A stretch of DNA of 64,000 nt, taken from positions 248,001-312,000 of the forward strand of contig NZ_CP129382.1 of NCBI RefSeq assembly GCF_030435705.1. Direction: 5' to 3'. This document shows, piece after piece, positions 1-9,930 of this stretch. The position numbers were made by a program, and so were the translations under genes. Position 1 is the first letter of the stretch, and every line of letters begins with the position of its first letter. Below the pieces are notes generated by a model. That model searched no databases. It worked only from the letters and a program-made list of their open reading frames with translations, and was not told the origin of the DNA. Source of the stretch: Rhizobium sp. SSA_523. GTDB lineage: Bacteria; Pseudomonadota; Alphaproteobacteria; Rhizobiales; Rhizobiaceae.

Positions 1-1
1 G

Positions 2-493
2 CGCGAATCGCTTCTGGCCCGCACCGAGGTGGAGCCGGTGATCGAGCGGTTGATCCGCGTGATGCGCCGTCTCAATCCGGAAAAGGAATTCCAGCTGCAT
101 GCCGCCAGCGCCGGCCTGGCGCTCGCCATGGAACAGCAGGATGTGGAAGAGACGGTCGGCAATCTCCTGGAAAATGCCGCGCGCCATTCCGCCTCGGTGG
201 TCTGGCTGAGCGTTTCGGCCGCGCCGGCACCGGAAGGCGCCGAGGGGCCGCGCCGCCACTGGGTGGAGATCACCGTCGAGGATGATGGCCCGGGCCTGAC
301 GCCGGCGGAGATCAAGGAGGCGCTGAAGCGTGGTCGCCGGCTGGACGAAAGCAAGCCGGGAACCGGGCTCGGCCTGTCCATCGTCGGCGAGGTGACGCGC
401 GAATATCAGGGCCGCTTCGAACTGACGCGCGGCGAACGCGGCGGCCTGAAGGCGCTGTTGACGCTTCCGGGCATTGCCATGGACAATGGCTAG
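2..493 (+). CDS. Sensor histidine kinase, C-terminal fragment
   Basis: Partial gene: the reading frame is open from the left edge and ends in TAG at 491-493. The 163 visible residues are the ATP-binding domain of a two-component sensor kinase. They show the N box (ETVGNLLENAARHS), the G1 box (DDGPGL) and the G2 box (GTGLGLSIVGEV). The dimerisation/phosphoacceptor domain and sensor region lie outside the window. It probably phosphorylates a response regulator encoded just upstream. Sinorhizobium FeuQ is a candidate identity from my memory of gene neighbourhoods, but nothing visible proves that, so no symbol is given. Confidence 0.85.
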   Translation, partial: RESLLARTEVEPVIERLIRVMRRLNPEKEFQLHAASAGLALAMEQQDVEETVGNLLENAARHSASVVWLSVSAAPAPEGAEGPRRHWVEITVEDDGPGLTPAEIKEALKRGRRLDESKPGTGLGLSIVGEVTREYQGRFELTRGERGGLKALLTLPGIAMDNG

Positions 494-544
494 CGCATCC
501 GGCCAGCGCATTTGGGCGTCGGTGTAGGCACGCCTCGCTTGATC

Positions 545-586
545 GGAAGCGGGAGCGGGAGCGCGAGCGGTATCGGGATCGGTGCC
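545..586. repeat. 6-bp tandem repeat, about 7 units
   Basis: Seven consecutive hexamers of the pattern GGGAGC / GGTATC / GGGATC lie in the 297-base gap between the kinase and the lipoprotein gene. The rest of the gap (494-790) shows no convincing gene. An open frame through it only encodes Gly-Ser/Gly-Ile low-complexity sequence from the repeat. Confidence 0.6.
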
Positions 587-790
587 CGATCCGGAGAACC
601 GGCAGCCGGATCTTGGAAGGCCTTCCTGCATCACGCCGAGCTCGCGCCAGATCACGATGAGTTCTTGTTGGCAGGCGCTCTTTCGGCCTCGACCTTTGCG
701 GCCAAACCGTTAAAAGGGGGGGTGGACGCAGCTAGACCGGGAACCCTTGCGGGAGGGGCCCGTCATTTGTCTTGAGACGGTTGGAGAAGA

Positions 791-1216
791 ATGCGCATTC
801 GCCCTCATAGCTTTGTTCTGGTGACGATGCTTGCCGCAGCCCTGCTGTCCGGTTGCACCACGGGCGGCGCAAACAGCGGCGGCGGCCTGTTCTCCCGCGC
901 GGCCTCGCCATCTTCCAAATATATCGCGGCGCTGCAGGGCGGAATGGTCGGCCGCTCCGGCCTCAAGCTCAGCGACAGCGACCGGCAGCGGGCGCTGGAG
1001 GCTGAATATCGGGCGCTGGAAAGTGCCGGTGTCGGCCAGCCGGTTCCCTGGGCAGGCAGCGGCGTGACGGGCCAGGTGGTTGCCGCCGCGCCCTATCAGG
1101 TCGGTTCGCAGAACTGCCGGCAATATACCCATACGCTGACGGTTGGCGGGCGCGAGACCAAGCTGCGCGGCGCGGGCTGCCGCAACGACGACGGTTCCTG
1201 GACTCCCTTGACCTGA
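791..1216 (+). CDS. Small lipoprotein, 17-kDa surface antigen-like
   Basis: 141 residues. A lipoprotein signal peptide ends in a lipobox, LLSGC, with Cys22 as the predicted lipidated residue, so the product is probably anchored in the outer or inner membrane. The C-terminal half (ALEAEYRALE..., G-x-P-V-x-W, a central YQVGSQNCRQY and final GCRNDDGSWTPL) resembles the 17-kDa antigen type 2 domain found in many alphaproteobacterial surface lipoproteins. The function of that family is unknown. A GGAGAAGA ribosome-binding site sits directly before the ATG. Two cysteines (QNC and GC near the end) could form a disulfide. Monocistronic, upstream of the ccm operon. Confidence 0.75.
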   Translation: MRIRPHSFVLVTMLAAALLSGCTTGGANSGGGLFSRAASPSSKYIAALQGGMVGRSGLKLSDSDRQRALEAEYRALESAGVGQPVPWAGSGVTGQVVAAAPYQVGSQNCRQYTHTLTVGGRETKLRGAGCRNDDGSWTPLT

Positions 1217-1372
1217 CGGATCGGGCCGATCCCCTGCAATTGACGCAAATCAAGGCCGGGACCTTGGCAAGCGGCGAGAAAGGGACCGGAAACTTGCGGC
1301 GAAACGCCTCAATTTCGTGTCATCGCTCCGCTTCCGATTGGAATGCGAGCCCGCTTGAAGTATTTGGCCTGC

Positions 1373-2644
1373 ATGATTTTATGGATCGCTCTCGCTGTTT
1401 TGACCGCTGCCGTGGCTGCAGTGCTGCTGGCGCCGCTGATGAAGGCGCGAGATCCCGTCGCCGCGGGGGCGGCCGATGAGGCTGCCGTCTATCGCGACCA
1501 GTTGCGCGAGATCGGCCGCGACCGCGAGCTCGGCCTGATCGGCGCACAGGAAGCCGATTATGCCCGGGCCGAGATCGGCCGCCGGCTGCTGGCCGTCAGC
1601 GCCGATTCCGGTCCCGCTGCCTCTGCCTCTGCAGCTGCCAGTGCCGCTGCCATGCCGGATGGGTCTGCCGGCGAGGCGCCCGCCGCCGCAAGCCAGAGCC
1701 GCCGCCATCCCCGCGCTTTCGCGGCCATCGTTGTCGTGCTGCCGGCCGTCGGCCTCTGTCTGTACCTCATGCTCGGCCAGCCCGGCCTGCCGGACCAGCC
1801 GCTGGCGGCACGGCTGGAAAACCCCGGCAGCAATATGGCGCTGCTGGTCGCCAAGGCCGAACGGCATCTGGCGCAGAACCCGGAAGACGGCGCCGGCTGG
1901 GATCTCCTGGCGCCCATCTATTTCCGCAGCATGCGGCTCGGCGATGCCGAAATGGCCTATCGCAGGGCGATCGCGCTTCTGGGCGAGACGCCCGAGCGCC
2001 TGGCCGGTCTTGGCGAGACCCTGGTGGCCGGCCGCGACGGCGTCGTGATCGACGAGGCGCAGAGCCTGTTCGAAAAGGCCGCATCGCTCGACCCCGGCAA
2101 TATGCGGGCCCGCTTCTATGTCGCGCTGGCACTCGAGCAGAGCGGGCGCAAGCCGGAAGCGCTTGCCGCCTTCCGGTCGATCGCCGCGGATTCGCCGCCG
2201 GGTGCGGCCTGGGCGGATCTGGTGGAGGAACACATTCTCAGCAATGGCGGCACTGCGCCGTCCTCCGGCGGAACCGGAGAGAAGCCTCTGGCCGGTCCGG
2301 ATGCCGAAGCGCTGGCCAATGCCTCTGCGCTCTCGCCGGCCGATCGCCGGCAGATGATCGACGGCATGGTCGCAAGCCTTGCCGCGCGGCTGAAGGACGA
2401 ACCGGCCAATATCGACGGCTGGCTGCAGCTCGTCCGCTCCTATGCCGTTCTCGGCCGCAAGGCGGAGGCGCAAGCCGCCCTGGAGCGAGGCCTGAAGACC
2501 TTCGGCGCCGATGGGCCCGAGCGGGCGCGGCTGACGGAACTGGCCCGCGAGATGCGGATCGATATGGGGAATGCGCAAGGCGGAGCGGCGGATGCCGGAC
2601 CGGACGGGGCGCCCGGCCAGGTGCGGGAGGGAACGGGACAATGA
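1373..2644 (+). CDS. ccmI: Cytochrome c maturation protein CcmI (CycH)
   Basis: About 423 residues from the ATG at 1373. Translation from there begins [15 protein letters not shown], the usual CcmI start with the first membrane helix. An in-frame ATG at 1343 would add ten residues and is less likely. A second helix lies after an Ala/Ser-rich linker ([19 protein letters not shown], near residue 125). The remainder is a periplasmic TPR region ending in a Gly/Asp-rich tail. CcmI binds apocytochrome c and presents it to the CcmF/H heme ligation complex. The stop overlaps the ccmE start by four bases (ATGA), so the genes are translationally coupled. Confidence 0.93.
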   Translation: MILWIALAVLTAAVAAVLLAPLMKARDPVAAGAADEAAVYRDQLREIGRDRELGLIGAQEADYARAEIGRRLLAVSADSGPAASASAAASAAAMPDGSAGEAPAAASQSRRHPRAFAAIVVVLPAVGLCLYLMLGQPGLPDQPLAARLENPGSNMALLVAKAERHLAQNPEDGAGWDLLAPIYFRSMRLGDAEMAYRRAIALLGETPERLAGLGETLVAGRDGVVIDEAQSLFEKAASLDPGNMRARFYVALALEQSGRKPEALAAFRSIAADSPPGAAWADLVEEHILSNGGTAPSSGGTGEKPLAGPDAEALANASALSPADRRQMIDGMVASLAARLKDEPANIDGWLQLVRSYAVLGRKAEAQAALERGLKTFGADGPERARLTELAREMRIDMGNAQGGAADAGPDGAPGQVREGTGQ

Positions 2645-3090
2645 CGCGCAAACAGAAACGGCTTGCCGTGATTGCCGGCGGCATAAGCTTCATCCTGGCC
2701 GCGGTGCTGATCGTCATGTTCGCCTTCAGCCAGTCGATCGCCTATTTCTATATGCCCGGCGACCTCGCCAAGGCCGAGATCGCGCCCGGCACCCGTATCC
2801 GCCTGGGCGGTCTGGTGGAGGAGGGATCGGTCAGACGCGACGAGGGCTCGAAAGTCAGTTTCCGCGTTACCGATGGCAGCGACAGCGTGCCGGTGAGCTA
2901 TACCGGCATTCTGCCGGATCTCTTCCGCGAAGGGCAGGGCGTGGTCACCGAAGGCCAGTTCACCGCCGCCCATGCCTTTGTCGCCGACAGCGTGCTTGCC
3001 AAGCATGACGAGAATTACATGCCGAAGGACGTGGCCGACCGCCTGAAGGAAAAGGGCGTCTGGAAGGATCCGCAGGAGGCGGGCCGATGA
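2641..3090 (+). CDS. ccmE: Heme chaperone CcmE (CycJ)
   Basis: 149 residues: a short cytoplasmic N-terminus, one membrane anchor (about residues 9-29) and a periplasmic OB-fold. The covalent heme-binding signature is visible as [10 protein letters not shown], with His122 and Tyr126 (the HxxxY motif). CcmE carries heme from the CcmABCD exporter to CcmF/H. The start ATG overlaps the ccmI stop, and its own stop overlaps the ccmF start (ATGA). No ccmABCD genes are in this window; in rhizobia they lie elsewhere. Confidence 0.96.
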   Translation: MTRKQKRLAVIAGGISFILAAVLIVMFAFSQSIAYFYMPGDLAKAEIAPGTRIRLGGLVEEGSVRRDEGSKVSFRVTDGSDSVPVSYTGILPDLFREGQGVVTEGQFTAAHAFVADSVLAKHDENYMPKDVADRLKEKGVWKDPQEAGR

Positions 3091-5078
3091 TCATCGAGAT
3101 CGGACATTATGCCCTGGTCCTCTCGCTGGCGACCGCTCTGCTGCTCGCCGTCCTGCCGCTTGTGGGCGCGCGCCGAAAGGATGCAGCACTGATGGCGCTG
3201 GCGCCGGTGGGCGCCCTCACCATGCTCTGTCTCGTCGGCCTCTCCTTTGCCGCCCTGACCTGGGCCTATGCCGTGTCGGATTTCTCGGTGCGCAATGTCT
3301 GGGAGAATTCGCATTCGTTGATGCCGATGGTCTACAAGCTTTCCGGCGTCTGGGGCAATCACGAAGGCTCCATGATGCTCTGGCTCCTGATCCTCGTCCT
3401 GTTCAGCGCCATGGTGGCGGTGTTCGGGCGCAACCTGCCGGACAGTCTGCGGGCGACCGTCCTTTCCGTCCAGGCCTGGATCGCCTCGGCCTTCCTGCTG
3501 TTCATCCTCCTGACCTCCAATCCCTTCTCCCGCCTCTCGCCGGCGCCGGCCGAGGGCCAGGACCTGAACCCGGTCCTGCAGGATCCCGGGCTCGCCGTGC
3601 ATCCGCCGCTTCTCTATCTTGGCTATGTCGGTTTTTCCGTCTGCTTCTCCTTTGCCATCGCCGCCCTCATCGAGGGCCGGATCGACGCGGCCTGGGCGCG
3701 CTGGGTGCGGCCCTGGACGCTGGCCGCCTGGACCTTCCTGACGGCCGGCATCGCAATGGGCTCCTACTGGGCCTATTACGAGCTCGGCTGGGGCGGCTGG
3801 TGGTTCTGGGATCCGGTGGAGAATGCCTCCTTCATGCCGTGGCTCGCCGGCACGGCGCTCCTGCATTCGGCGCTGGTGATGGAAAAGCGCGAGGCCTTGA
3901 AGATCTGGACCGTGCTGCTCGCCATCCTGACCTTCTCACTTTCGCTGCTCGGCACGTTCCTGGTGCGCTCCGGCGTGCTCACCTCGGTTCACGCCTTCGC
4001 CACCGATCCGACGCGCGGCACCTTCATTCTCGCCATTCTCAGCCTCTTCGTCGGCGGGGCTTTCGCCCTGTTTGCCTGGCGAGCGCCGGAGCTGAAGAGC
4101 GGCGGCCTGTTTGCCCCCATTTCGCGCGAGGGCGCTCTCGTTCTCAACAATCTCATCCTCACGGTCTCGACGGCGACCGTCCTGATCGGCACGCTCTATC
4201 CGCTGGTGCTGGAAACGCTGACGGGCGAGAAGATCTCGGTCGGCGCGCCCTTCTTCAACCTCTCCTTCGGCCTGTTGATGCTGCCGCTTCTGCTGGCGGT
4301 GCCCTTCGGGCCGCTGCTCGCCTGGAAGCGCGGCGATCTGCTCGGCGCCCTGCAGCGGCTGTATGGCGCCGCGGGCCTGTCGCTGCTGGCTGGTTTCGGC
4401 CTCTATTATGCCGAAAACGGCGGACCGGTGCTGGCGGGGCTGGGCCTGGCGCTCGCCTTTTTCCTGATGCTCGGGGCGCTGACGGATCTGTGGTACCGCG
4501 CCGGCTTCGGCAAACTGGCCTTCAAAACCGCCTGGGCGCGCTTTTCGGGCCTGCCGCGCTCCGCCTTCGGCACGGCGCTCGCGCATTTCGGGCTCGGCCT
4601 GACCCTGCTCGGCATCGTCGCCGTGACGACGTTCGAGAGCGAGACGGTCGTCGAGATGCGGCAGGGCGAGACGGTCGAAGCGGGCGGATACAGCCTGGTC
4701 TTTGACGGCATGCGCAAGGCTGTCGGCCCCAATTTCAGCGAGGAACGCGGCCATTTCACCGTCAGCCGCGCCGGCGTCGCCGTTGCCGATGTCTGGTCCT
4801 CCAAGCGCATCTATACCGCGCGCCGCATGCCGACCACCGAAGCCGGGATCCTGACTTTCGGCCTGAGCCAGCTCTATGTCTCGCTAGGCGACCCGATGGC
4901 CGATGGCGGCATCGTGGTGCGCATCTGGTGGAAGCCCTGGATCCTGTGCATCTGGGGCGGCGCGCTGGTGATGACGGTGGGCGGCATGGTTTCGCTCTCC
5001 GACCGCCGCCTGAGGGTGGGTGCGCCGGCCAGGCGCGCGAAGCCGGTCAAGGCATCGACGATGGAGCCGGCGGAATGA
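3087..5078 (+). CDS. ccmF: Heme lyase CcmF (CycK)
   Basis: 663 residues, a polytopic inner-membrane protein with many hydrophobic segments. The tryptophan-rich heme-handling WWD motif is present at about residues 234-250 ([15 protein letters not shown]). Conserved His residues flank it, for example His172 in [12 protein letters not shown] and His260. CcmF transfers heme from CcmE to apocytochrome c together with CcmH and CcmI. The length is normal for the family. ATGA overlaps link it to ccmE upstream and ccmH downstream. Confidence 0.97.
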   Translation: MIIEIGHYALVLSLATALLLAVLPLVGARRKDAALMALAPVGALTMLCLVGLSFAALTWAYAVSDFSVRNVWENSHSLMPMVYKLSGVWGNHEGSMMLWLLILVLFSAMVAVFGRNLPDSLRATVLSVQAWIASAFLLFILLTSNPFSRLSPAPAEGQDLNPVLQDPGLAVHPPLLYLGYVGFSVCFSFAIAALIEGRIDAAWARWVRPWTLAAWTFLTAGIAMGSYWAYYELGWGGWWFWDPVENASFMPWLAGTALLHSALVMEKREALKIWTVLLAILTFSLSLLGTFLVRSGVLTSVHAFATDPTRGTFILAILSLFVGGAFALFAWRAPELKSGGLFAPISREGALVLNNLILTVSTATVLIGTLYPLVLETLTGEKISVGAPFFNLSFGLLMLPLLLAVPFGPLLAWKRGDLLGALQRLYGAAGLSLLAGFGLYYAENGGPVLAGLGLALAFFLMLGALTDLWYRAGFGKLAFKTAWARFSGLPRSAFGTALAHFGLGLTLLGIVAVTTFESETVVEMRQGETVEAGGYSLVFDGMRKAVGPNFSEERGHFTVSRAGVAVADVWSSKRIYTARRMPTTEAGILTFGLSQLYVSLGDPMADGGIVVRIWWKPWILCIWGGALVMTVGGMVSLSDRRLRVGAPARRAKPVKASTMEPAE

Positions 5079-5638
5079 CGAGACGATTTTTCTCCCCGAC
5101 CCCTCCCCATGAAAGGGAGGTTGCGGATGCCTTTGATTGTCGCCCCCCTCGTGGAGGCGATGGCCCGCAGGCCAGACGGGGGATCTCTTCGGCAATCCTC
5201 ACCCTTGGCCTTTTGCTCACCCCGCTGCCGGCGCTCGCCGTCAATCCGGACGAGGTGCTGAAGGACCCGGTCCTTGAGGAGAGGGCGCGCAATCTGTCGG
5301 CGCAGCTGCGCTGCATGGTGTGCCAGAACCAGTCGATCGACGATTCCAATGCCGAGCTTGCCAAGGATCTGCGGCTGCTGGTGCGCGAACGCATCGTCGA
5401 TGGCGATACGGATGGCGAGGTCATCGACTATGTCGTCTCGCGCTATGGCGAATTCGTGCTGCTGAAGCCGCGGCTGAGCGGAAGGACGCTGGTGCTGTGG
5501 GCCGCACCCGCCTTCCTGCTGGTGATCGGCGCCGGCACCGTGCTGGTAATGATCCGGAAGCGGCGCACGCGGCGCGGACCGGAGCAATTGCTGACGCCGG
5601 AAGAGCAGGCAAGGCTGGACCGGCTGCTCGAGGAATAA
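5075..5638 (+). CDS. ccmH: Cytochrome c maturation thioreductase-like CcmH (CycL)
   Basis: 187 residues from the ATG at 5075, which overlaps the ccmF stop. The thiol motif [10 protein letters not shown] (Cys80, Cys83) reduces or holds the apocytochrome CxxCH cysteines. A C-terminal membrane helix (about residues 139-160) and a basic cytoplasmic tail follow. Oddity: the N-terminus has about 32 extra residues (roughly 6-37, Pro/Arg/Asp-rich) between MTRRF and the hydrophobic signal core ([18 protein letters not shown]). They are encoded by a palindromic element (5090-5186) that appears to have inserted in frame. No alternative in-frame ATG or GTG exists between the element and the signal core, so export would need to tolerate a long n-region. 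Confidence 0.93.
   Translation: MTRRFFSPTPPHEREVADAFDCRPPRGGDGPQARRGISSAILTLGLLLTPLPALAVNPDEVLKDPVLEERARNLSAQLRCMVCQNQSIDDSNAELAKDLRLLVRERIVDGDTDGEVIDYVVSRYGEFVLLKPRLSGRTLVLWAAPAFLLVIGAGTVLVMIRKRRTRRGPEQLLTPEEQARLDRLLEE
5090..5186. repeat. Palindromic element inside ccmH
   Basis: Two hairpins in about 97 bases: CCTCCC-CATGAAA-GGGAGG around 5102-5120, and TGGCC-CGCA-GGCCA at 5161-5174 enclosed by a C-run (about 5142-5148) and a G-run (5178-5182). The composition and architecture resemble the short intergenic mosaic palindromes common in rhizobial genomes. It sits inside the 5' end of ccmH without breaking the frame. Copy number elsewhere in the genome cannot be seen here; no second full copy lies in this window. 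Confidence 0.55.
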
Positions 5639-5799
5639 GGCCCATCCCCTCCGGTCTTTGCGAACATTACGAAGTTTTCACCACCCAGACACGTGCAGTT
5701 AAGGTGGCGCTCCCTATATCTTGCGTCATCCACCGCCGCCGGCCAGTCCAGACGAACCGGCCCTCCAGTCTGAACGTGATGAAAAGAAGGTATTGATCC

Positions 5800-7362
5800 A
5801 TGAGCAAGATCGGACGCCCCTCTCTGAAAACCGTGTTGAAGGGAACGACCGTCGCCGGCCTCGCGGCTGTGATGCTTTCGACCGGCATCCCCGCCCAGGT
5901 CTACGAATCCTTTGCCGATCCGGTAACGGTTGCAGCACCGCAGGTCCCAAGCTTTGCCGATGTCGTCGGCGCCGTCTCGCCCGCCGTTGTCTCCGTGCGC
6001 GTCAAGTCCGACGCGACGCCGGTCTCCGACGAGAACGGCAACGGCTTCTCGTTCAATTTCGGCGGCCGCGGCTTCGATGACCTTCCGGACGATCATCCGC
6101 TGAAGCGCTTCTTCCGCGAATTCGGCGGCCAGATGCCCGGCAATCGCGATCAGGGTGAGGGCCGGAACCGCGCCCAGCGCGATCCCAACCGTCCGCATTT
6201 CATGCGTCCGGTCGCCCAGGGCTCCGGCTTCTTCATCTCCGAGGACGGTTATGTGGTCACCAACAACCACGTCGTGTCCGACGGCTCGGCCTATACGGTC
6301 GTGATGAACGACGGAACGGAACTGGATGCCAAGCTCGTCGGCCGCGACAGCCGCACCGATCTTGCGCTGCTGAAGGTCGATGCCAAGCGGACCTTCACCT
6401 ATGTCAAATTCGCCGATGACGCCAAGACCCGCGTCGGCGACTGGGTCGTGGCCGTCGGCAATCCCTTCGGCCTCGGCGGCACGGTGACCGCCGGCATCGT
6501 CTCGGCCCGCGGGCGCGATATCGGCTCCGGCCCCTATGACGATTTCATCCAGGTGGATGCGGCCGTCAACCGCGGCAATTCCGGTGGCCCGACCTTCAAC
6601 CTGGAAGGCGAGGTCGTCGGCATCAACACCGCCATCTTCTCGCCCTCGGGCGGCAATGTGGGCATTGCGTTTGCCATTCCCGCCTCGACCGCCAAGGATG
6701 TGATCGCCGACCTGATGAAGGACGGCAAGGTGGAGCGCGGCTGGCTCGGCGTACAGATCCAGCCGGTCACCCAGGATATCGCCGAATCGCTCGGCCTTGC
6801 GGAAGCCAAGGGCGCGCTCGTCGTTGCCCCGCAGGAGAACTCCCCGGGCGCCAAGGCCGGCATCAAGCAGGGCGACGTGATCACCGCCGTCAATGGCGAT
6901 CCGATCAAGGATGCCCGCGATCTGGCCAAGAAGGTGGCCGCCATCGGCCCGAACAAGAAGATCGATGTGTCGGTCTGGCGCAATGGCAAGTCCGAATCCG
7001 TTCCCGTCATGCTCGGCAACCTGGCCAGCGACGAGGCAACCAAGGCGGAAACCACCGAAGCCCAGCCGGATAACGAGCCGGCCAGTGAAAAGGCCCTGGC
7101 CGATCTCGGCATCACCGTTGCGCCCGCCGATGACGGCACCGGCGTGTCCGTGACCGATGTCGATCCGTCCTCGGAAGCCGCTGCCAAGGGCCTGCGCGAA
7201 GGCGAGAAGATCACCTCGGTGAACAACCAGCAGGTCACTTCCGCCGCCGATATCAGCAAGGCGCTGGAGGCTGCCCGCAAGGATGGCCGCACCCGCGCTT
7301 TGTTCCAGGTCGAATCGCAGAGCGGCAGCCGCTTCATGGCCCTGCCGATCAATGAAGGCTGA
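5800..7362 (+). CDS. degP: Periplasmic serine endoprotease DegP/HtrA family (Do)
   Basis: 520 residues: an N-terminal export signal (about 1-33), a trypsin-like protease domain with catalytic triad His157 (TNNHVV), Asp187 (SRTDLAL) and Ser261 (RGNSGGPT), then two PDZ domains (about 315-405 and 425-515). The 80-residue segment before the active site (residues 75-135) contains the flexible LA-loop region, rich in Asn/Gly/Arg. It degrades misfolded envelope proteins. It lies 161 bases after ccmH, a gap long enough for its own promoter, and a strong terminator follows at 7386-7418. The position next to ccm and an OmpR/EnvZ-like pair matches other Rhizobiaceae. Confidence 0.95.
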   Translation: MSKIGRPSLKTVLKGTTVAGLAAVMLSTGIPAQVYESFADPVTVAAPQVPSFADVVGAVSPAVVSVRVKSDATPVSDENGNGFSFNFGGRGFDDLPDDHPLKRFFREFGGQMPGNRDQGEGRNRAQRDPNRPHFMRPVAQGSGFFISEDGYVVTNNHVVSDGSAYTVVMNDGTELDAKLVGRDSRTDLALLKVDAKRTFTYVKFADDAKTRVGDWVVAVGNPFGLGGTVTAGIVSARGRDIGSGPYDDFIQVDAAVNRGNSGGPTFNLEGEVVGINTAIFSPSGGNVGIAFAIPASTAKDVIADLMKDGKVERGWLGVQIQPVTQDIAESLGLAEAKGALVVAPQENSPGAKAGIKQGDVITAVNGDPIKDARDLAKKVAAIGPNKKIDVSVWRNGKSESVPVMLGNLASDEATKAETTEAQPDNEPASEKALADLGITVAPADDGTGVSVTDVDPSSEAAAKGLREGEKITSVNNQQVTSAADISKALEAARKDGRTRALFQVESQSGSRFMALPINEG

Positions 7363-7385
7363 TTGCCGCGTCTGAACAGTCAAAG

Positions 7386-7418
7386 GGCGTCGGGCCGGGC
7401 TTGGCCCGGCGCCTTTTT
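7386..7418 (+). terminator. Rho-independent terminator after degP
   Basis: An 11-bp GC-rich stem (GGCGTCGGGCC with GGCCCGGCGCC, one G-T wobble) and a six-base loop are followed by five T residues. It lies 24 bases after the degP stop and before the ribosome-binding site of the next gene. Confidence 0.9.
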
Positions 7419-7457
7419 CAGATCGTCCTCCGCTCTAATGATCAGGAGCTTCCAGAC

Positions 7458-8216
7458 ATGCAGACGGATGCACCCCAAATCCACACAGCCGACGATTCCA
7501 GCTTCAATCAGGCTCAGGCCGAGTCTATTCTCCCGCATATGAAGATTCTGGTGATTGAAGACGATCTCGAAGCTGCGGCCTATATGACGAAAGCCTTTCG
7601 CGAGGCGGGCATCGTTGCCGACCATGCGAGCGATGGCGATAGCGGCCTGTTCATGGGGTCGGAAAATGCCTATGACGTGATGGTCATCGATCGCATGCTG
7701 CCGCGTCGTGACGGGCTTGCGGTGATCAGCGAATTGCGCAAGCGCGGCGTCAACACGCCGGTCCTGATCCTCTCGGCGCTTGGCCAGGTGGACGACCGGG
7801 TGACCGGGCTTCGCGCCGGCGGCGACGATTACCTGCCCAAACCCTACGCCTTCAGCGAGCTTCTGGCCCGCGTCGAGGTTCTGGGCAGGCGCAAGGGCAC
7901 GCCCGAGCAGGAAATGGTCTATCGCGTCGGCGATCTCGAACTCGACCGGCTGTCGCACGAAGTGCGCCGCGGGGGCAAGGAGGTCCTGCTGCAGCCGCGC
8001 GAATTCCGGCTTCTCGAATATCTGATGAAGAATGCCGGGCAGGTGGTGACGCGGACCATGCTCCTTGAAAATGTCTGGGATTATCACTTCGATCCGCAGA
8101 CCAATGTCATCGACGTCCATGTGTCGCGGCTGCGCTCCAAGATCGAGAAGGAGTTCGACAAGCCGCTCCTCAAGACCATTCGCGGTGCCGGCTATATGAT
8201 CAAGGACGAGGGATAA
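7458..8216 (+). CDS. OmpR-family response regulator
   Basis: 252 residues from the ATG at 7458, chosen because AGGAG stands nine bases upstream. The alternative ATG at 7539 (MKILVIEDD) is where most homologues begin but has no ribosome-binding site, so a 27-residue N-terminal extension is predicted. The receiver domain has acidic residues EDD near its start, phospho-acceptor Asp78 (VIDRMLP) and Lys in LPKPYAF. A C-terminal winged helix follows (VYRVGDLELDRLSHEVRRGG... VIDVHVSRLRSKI). It partners with the sensor kinase at 8497. The location after degP suggests a role in envelope homeostasis, which is inference. Confidence 0.92.
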   Translation: MQTDAPQIHTADDSSFNQAQAESILPHMKILVIEDDLEAAAYMTKAFREAGIVADHASDGDSGLFMGSENAYDVMVIDRMLPRRDGLAVISELRKRGVNTPVLILSALGQVDDRVTGLRAGGDDYLPKPYAFSELLARVEVLGRRKGTPEQEMVYRVGDLELDRLSHEVRRGGKEVLLQPREFRLLEYLMKNAGQVVTRTMLLENVWDYHFDPQTNVIDVHVSRLRSKIEKEFDKPLLKTIRGAGYMIKDEG

Positions 8217-8496
8217 TACCGAATGTCGATGATGGAAACCGATTGCGCCGGAGCGATTTTTGGTTTGCGGCGAGGAGAAAACCACAGTCGGACCCATCGG
8301 TCCGGCGCGGATTTTCGACGACGCCCGGAGGCCAAGAGCGCCCGGTCCTCCGGATGGGCCGGATTTCCTTCACCGACTTTGTTGCAATCCTCGACTGATG
8401 CGGGAGCATCGCTCTGCGGTATGCGGCCCACGTCGGATGAAGGCCTCCGGTCCCACGCAACAGGTTCCTGTCATCGAGATTTGGGATAGGCCGAGA

Positions 8497-9906
8497 ATGA
8501 GCCGCATCCGCATCGTGCTGCGCTCGACGACAGTTCGCCTGTCGGCGCTTTACATCCTGTTGTTCGCGCTCTGCGCCGCCTTCCTCGTCGTCTATGTCAC
8601 GGCCATGTCGGAGCGGCTTCTGGCGCAGCAGGTGCGCGAGGGCGTGATGCAGGAAAGCTCGGAGGTCCGGGCCGCCTATGAGCGCGGCGGCATCAATCTT
8701 CTGCTGCGCACCATGGAACGGCGCGCGCGCCAGCCGGGCGCCAATCTCTACGTCATTGCCAGCCCGACCGGCGAAATGCTGGCGGGCAATGTCGCGACCG
8801 TCGAGCCCGGCGTTCTGGCACGGGAGGGGTGGACGGCACGACCCTTCCATTACGACCCCTTCACCGAAACCGGCCCGCCGCGCCCCCATATGGCCACCGC
8901 CAACGTCTTCTTTCTCGACAATGGCCTGCGCGTCATGGTCGGCCGGGATCTCGGCGAGCCGGGCCGCTTCCGCGGCATCGTGCGCCGGGCGCTGATGGTG
9001 GCGCTGGCCATCATGGGTCTCGGCGCCGTGATCATCTGGTTCGGCATCGGCCGCAATGCGCTCAAACGCATCGATCGCATGTCGGCGGCCAGCACGAAGA
9101 TCATTGCCGGCGACCTGTCGCAACGCCTGCCGGTGGGGGTCTCCGGCGACGAGTTCGACCGGCTGTCGGAATCCCTCAATTCCATGCTGGAGCGCATCGA
9201 ACGGCTGAACGAAGGCCTGCGCCAGGTCTCCGACAATATCGCCCATGATCTCAAGACGCCCCTGACCCGGCTGCGCAACAAGGCCGCCGACGCCCTGGCC
9301 GAGGAGGGGCCGGATGCAAGGCGCATGGCGCTGGAGGGCATTATCGCCGAATCCGACCAGCTGATCCGCACCTTCAACGCGCTTTTGATGATTTCGCGCG
9401 TCGAGGCCGGCTCCATCGCCGCCGAGATGACGACGATCGATCTCTCCGCCATTTCCGCCGACAGTGCCGAACTCTACGAGCCGGTGGCCGAAGAGGCGGG
9501 CCTTTCCCTGACGACGCGCATCGAACCGGGCCTGTCGGTGCAGGGCAATCGCGAGCTTATCGGCCAGGCAATCTTCAACCTCCTCGACAATGCGATCAAA
9601 TACGCCGCCGACAGCGGCAGCGACAAGCCGATCGAGGTGAGGCTTGAGGCGACGAAAGACGGATTGCGGCTTGCCGTCTGCGACAGCGGCCCCGGCATTC
9701 CCGCCGATAAGCGCGCCGAAGTGGTCAAGCGTTTCGTCCGCCTCGACGAAAGCCGCTCCAAGCCCGGCACGGGCCTCGGCCTGGCCCTGGTGGAGGCGGT
9801 GATGGAGTTGCATGGCGGTCGCCTGGAGCTTTCCTCCACCCATGGCGATGCGGCGCCACAGCCGGGCCTGACGGCAAGCATGGTCTTTCCCGCCCAAAGG
9901 TCCTAA
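8497..9906 (+). CDS. Sensor histidine kinase, HAMP-containing
   Basis: 469 residues from the ATG at 8497 (GGGATAGG upstream). In-frame ATGs at 8398 and 8437 would only add a Pro/Arg-rich stretch not typical of the family. Two membrane helices (about 16-36 and 163-184) bracket a periplasmic sensor loop. A HAMP linker follows, then the phosphoacceptor His250 (DNIAHDLKTPLTRLR) and an ATPase domain with N box (FNLLDNAIKYA), G1 (DSGPGIP) and G2 (GTGLGLALVEAV). It is the cognate kinase of the OmpR-type regulator 280 bases upstream. That gap contains only a small hairpin and no gene. Confidence 0.92.
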   Translation: MSRIRIVLRSTTVRLSALYILLFALCAAFLVVYVTAMSERLLAQQVREGVMQESSEVRAAYERGGINLLLRTMERRARQPGANLYVIASPTGEMLAGNVATVEPGVLAREGWTARPFHYDPFTETGPPRPHMATANVFFLDNGLRVMVGRDLGEPGRFRGIVRRALMVALAIMGLGAVIIWFGIGRNALKRIDRMSAASTKIIAGDLSQRLPVGVSGDEFDRLSESLNSMLERIERLNEGLRQVSDNIAHDLKTPLTRLRNKAADALAEEGPDARRMALEGIIAESDQLIRTFNALLMISRVEAGSIAAEMTTIDLSAISADSAELYEPVAEEAGLSLTTRIEPGLSVQGNRELIGQAIFNLLDNAIKYAADSGSDKPIEVRLEATKDGLRLAVCDSGPGIPADKRAEVVKRFVRLDESRSKPGTGLGLALVEAVMELHGGRLELSSTHGDAAPQPGLTASMVFPAQRS

Positions 9907-9930
9907 ATGGGTTCGGGGTCGACAGACTCT

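Noticed and set aside
512..775. 87-codon frame after the first kinase
   Set aside because: Its start lacks a ribosome-binding site and the protein consists of Gly-Ser from a 6-bp repeat.
8260..8496. N-terminal extension of the sensor kinase
   Set aside because: Upstream codons encode Pro/Arg-rich sequence without a ribosome-binding site; the ATG at 8497 begins the membrane helix as expected.
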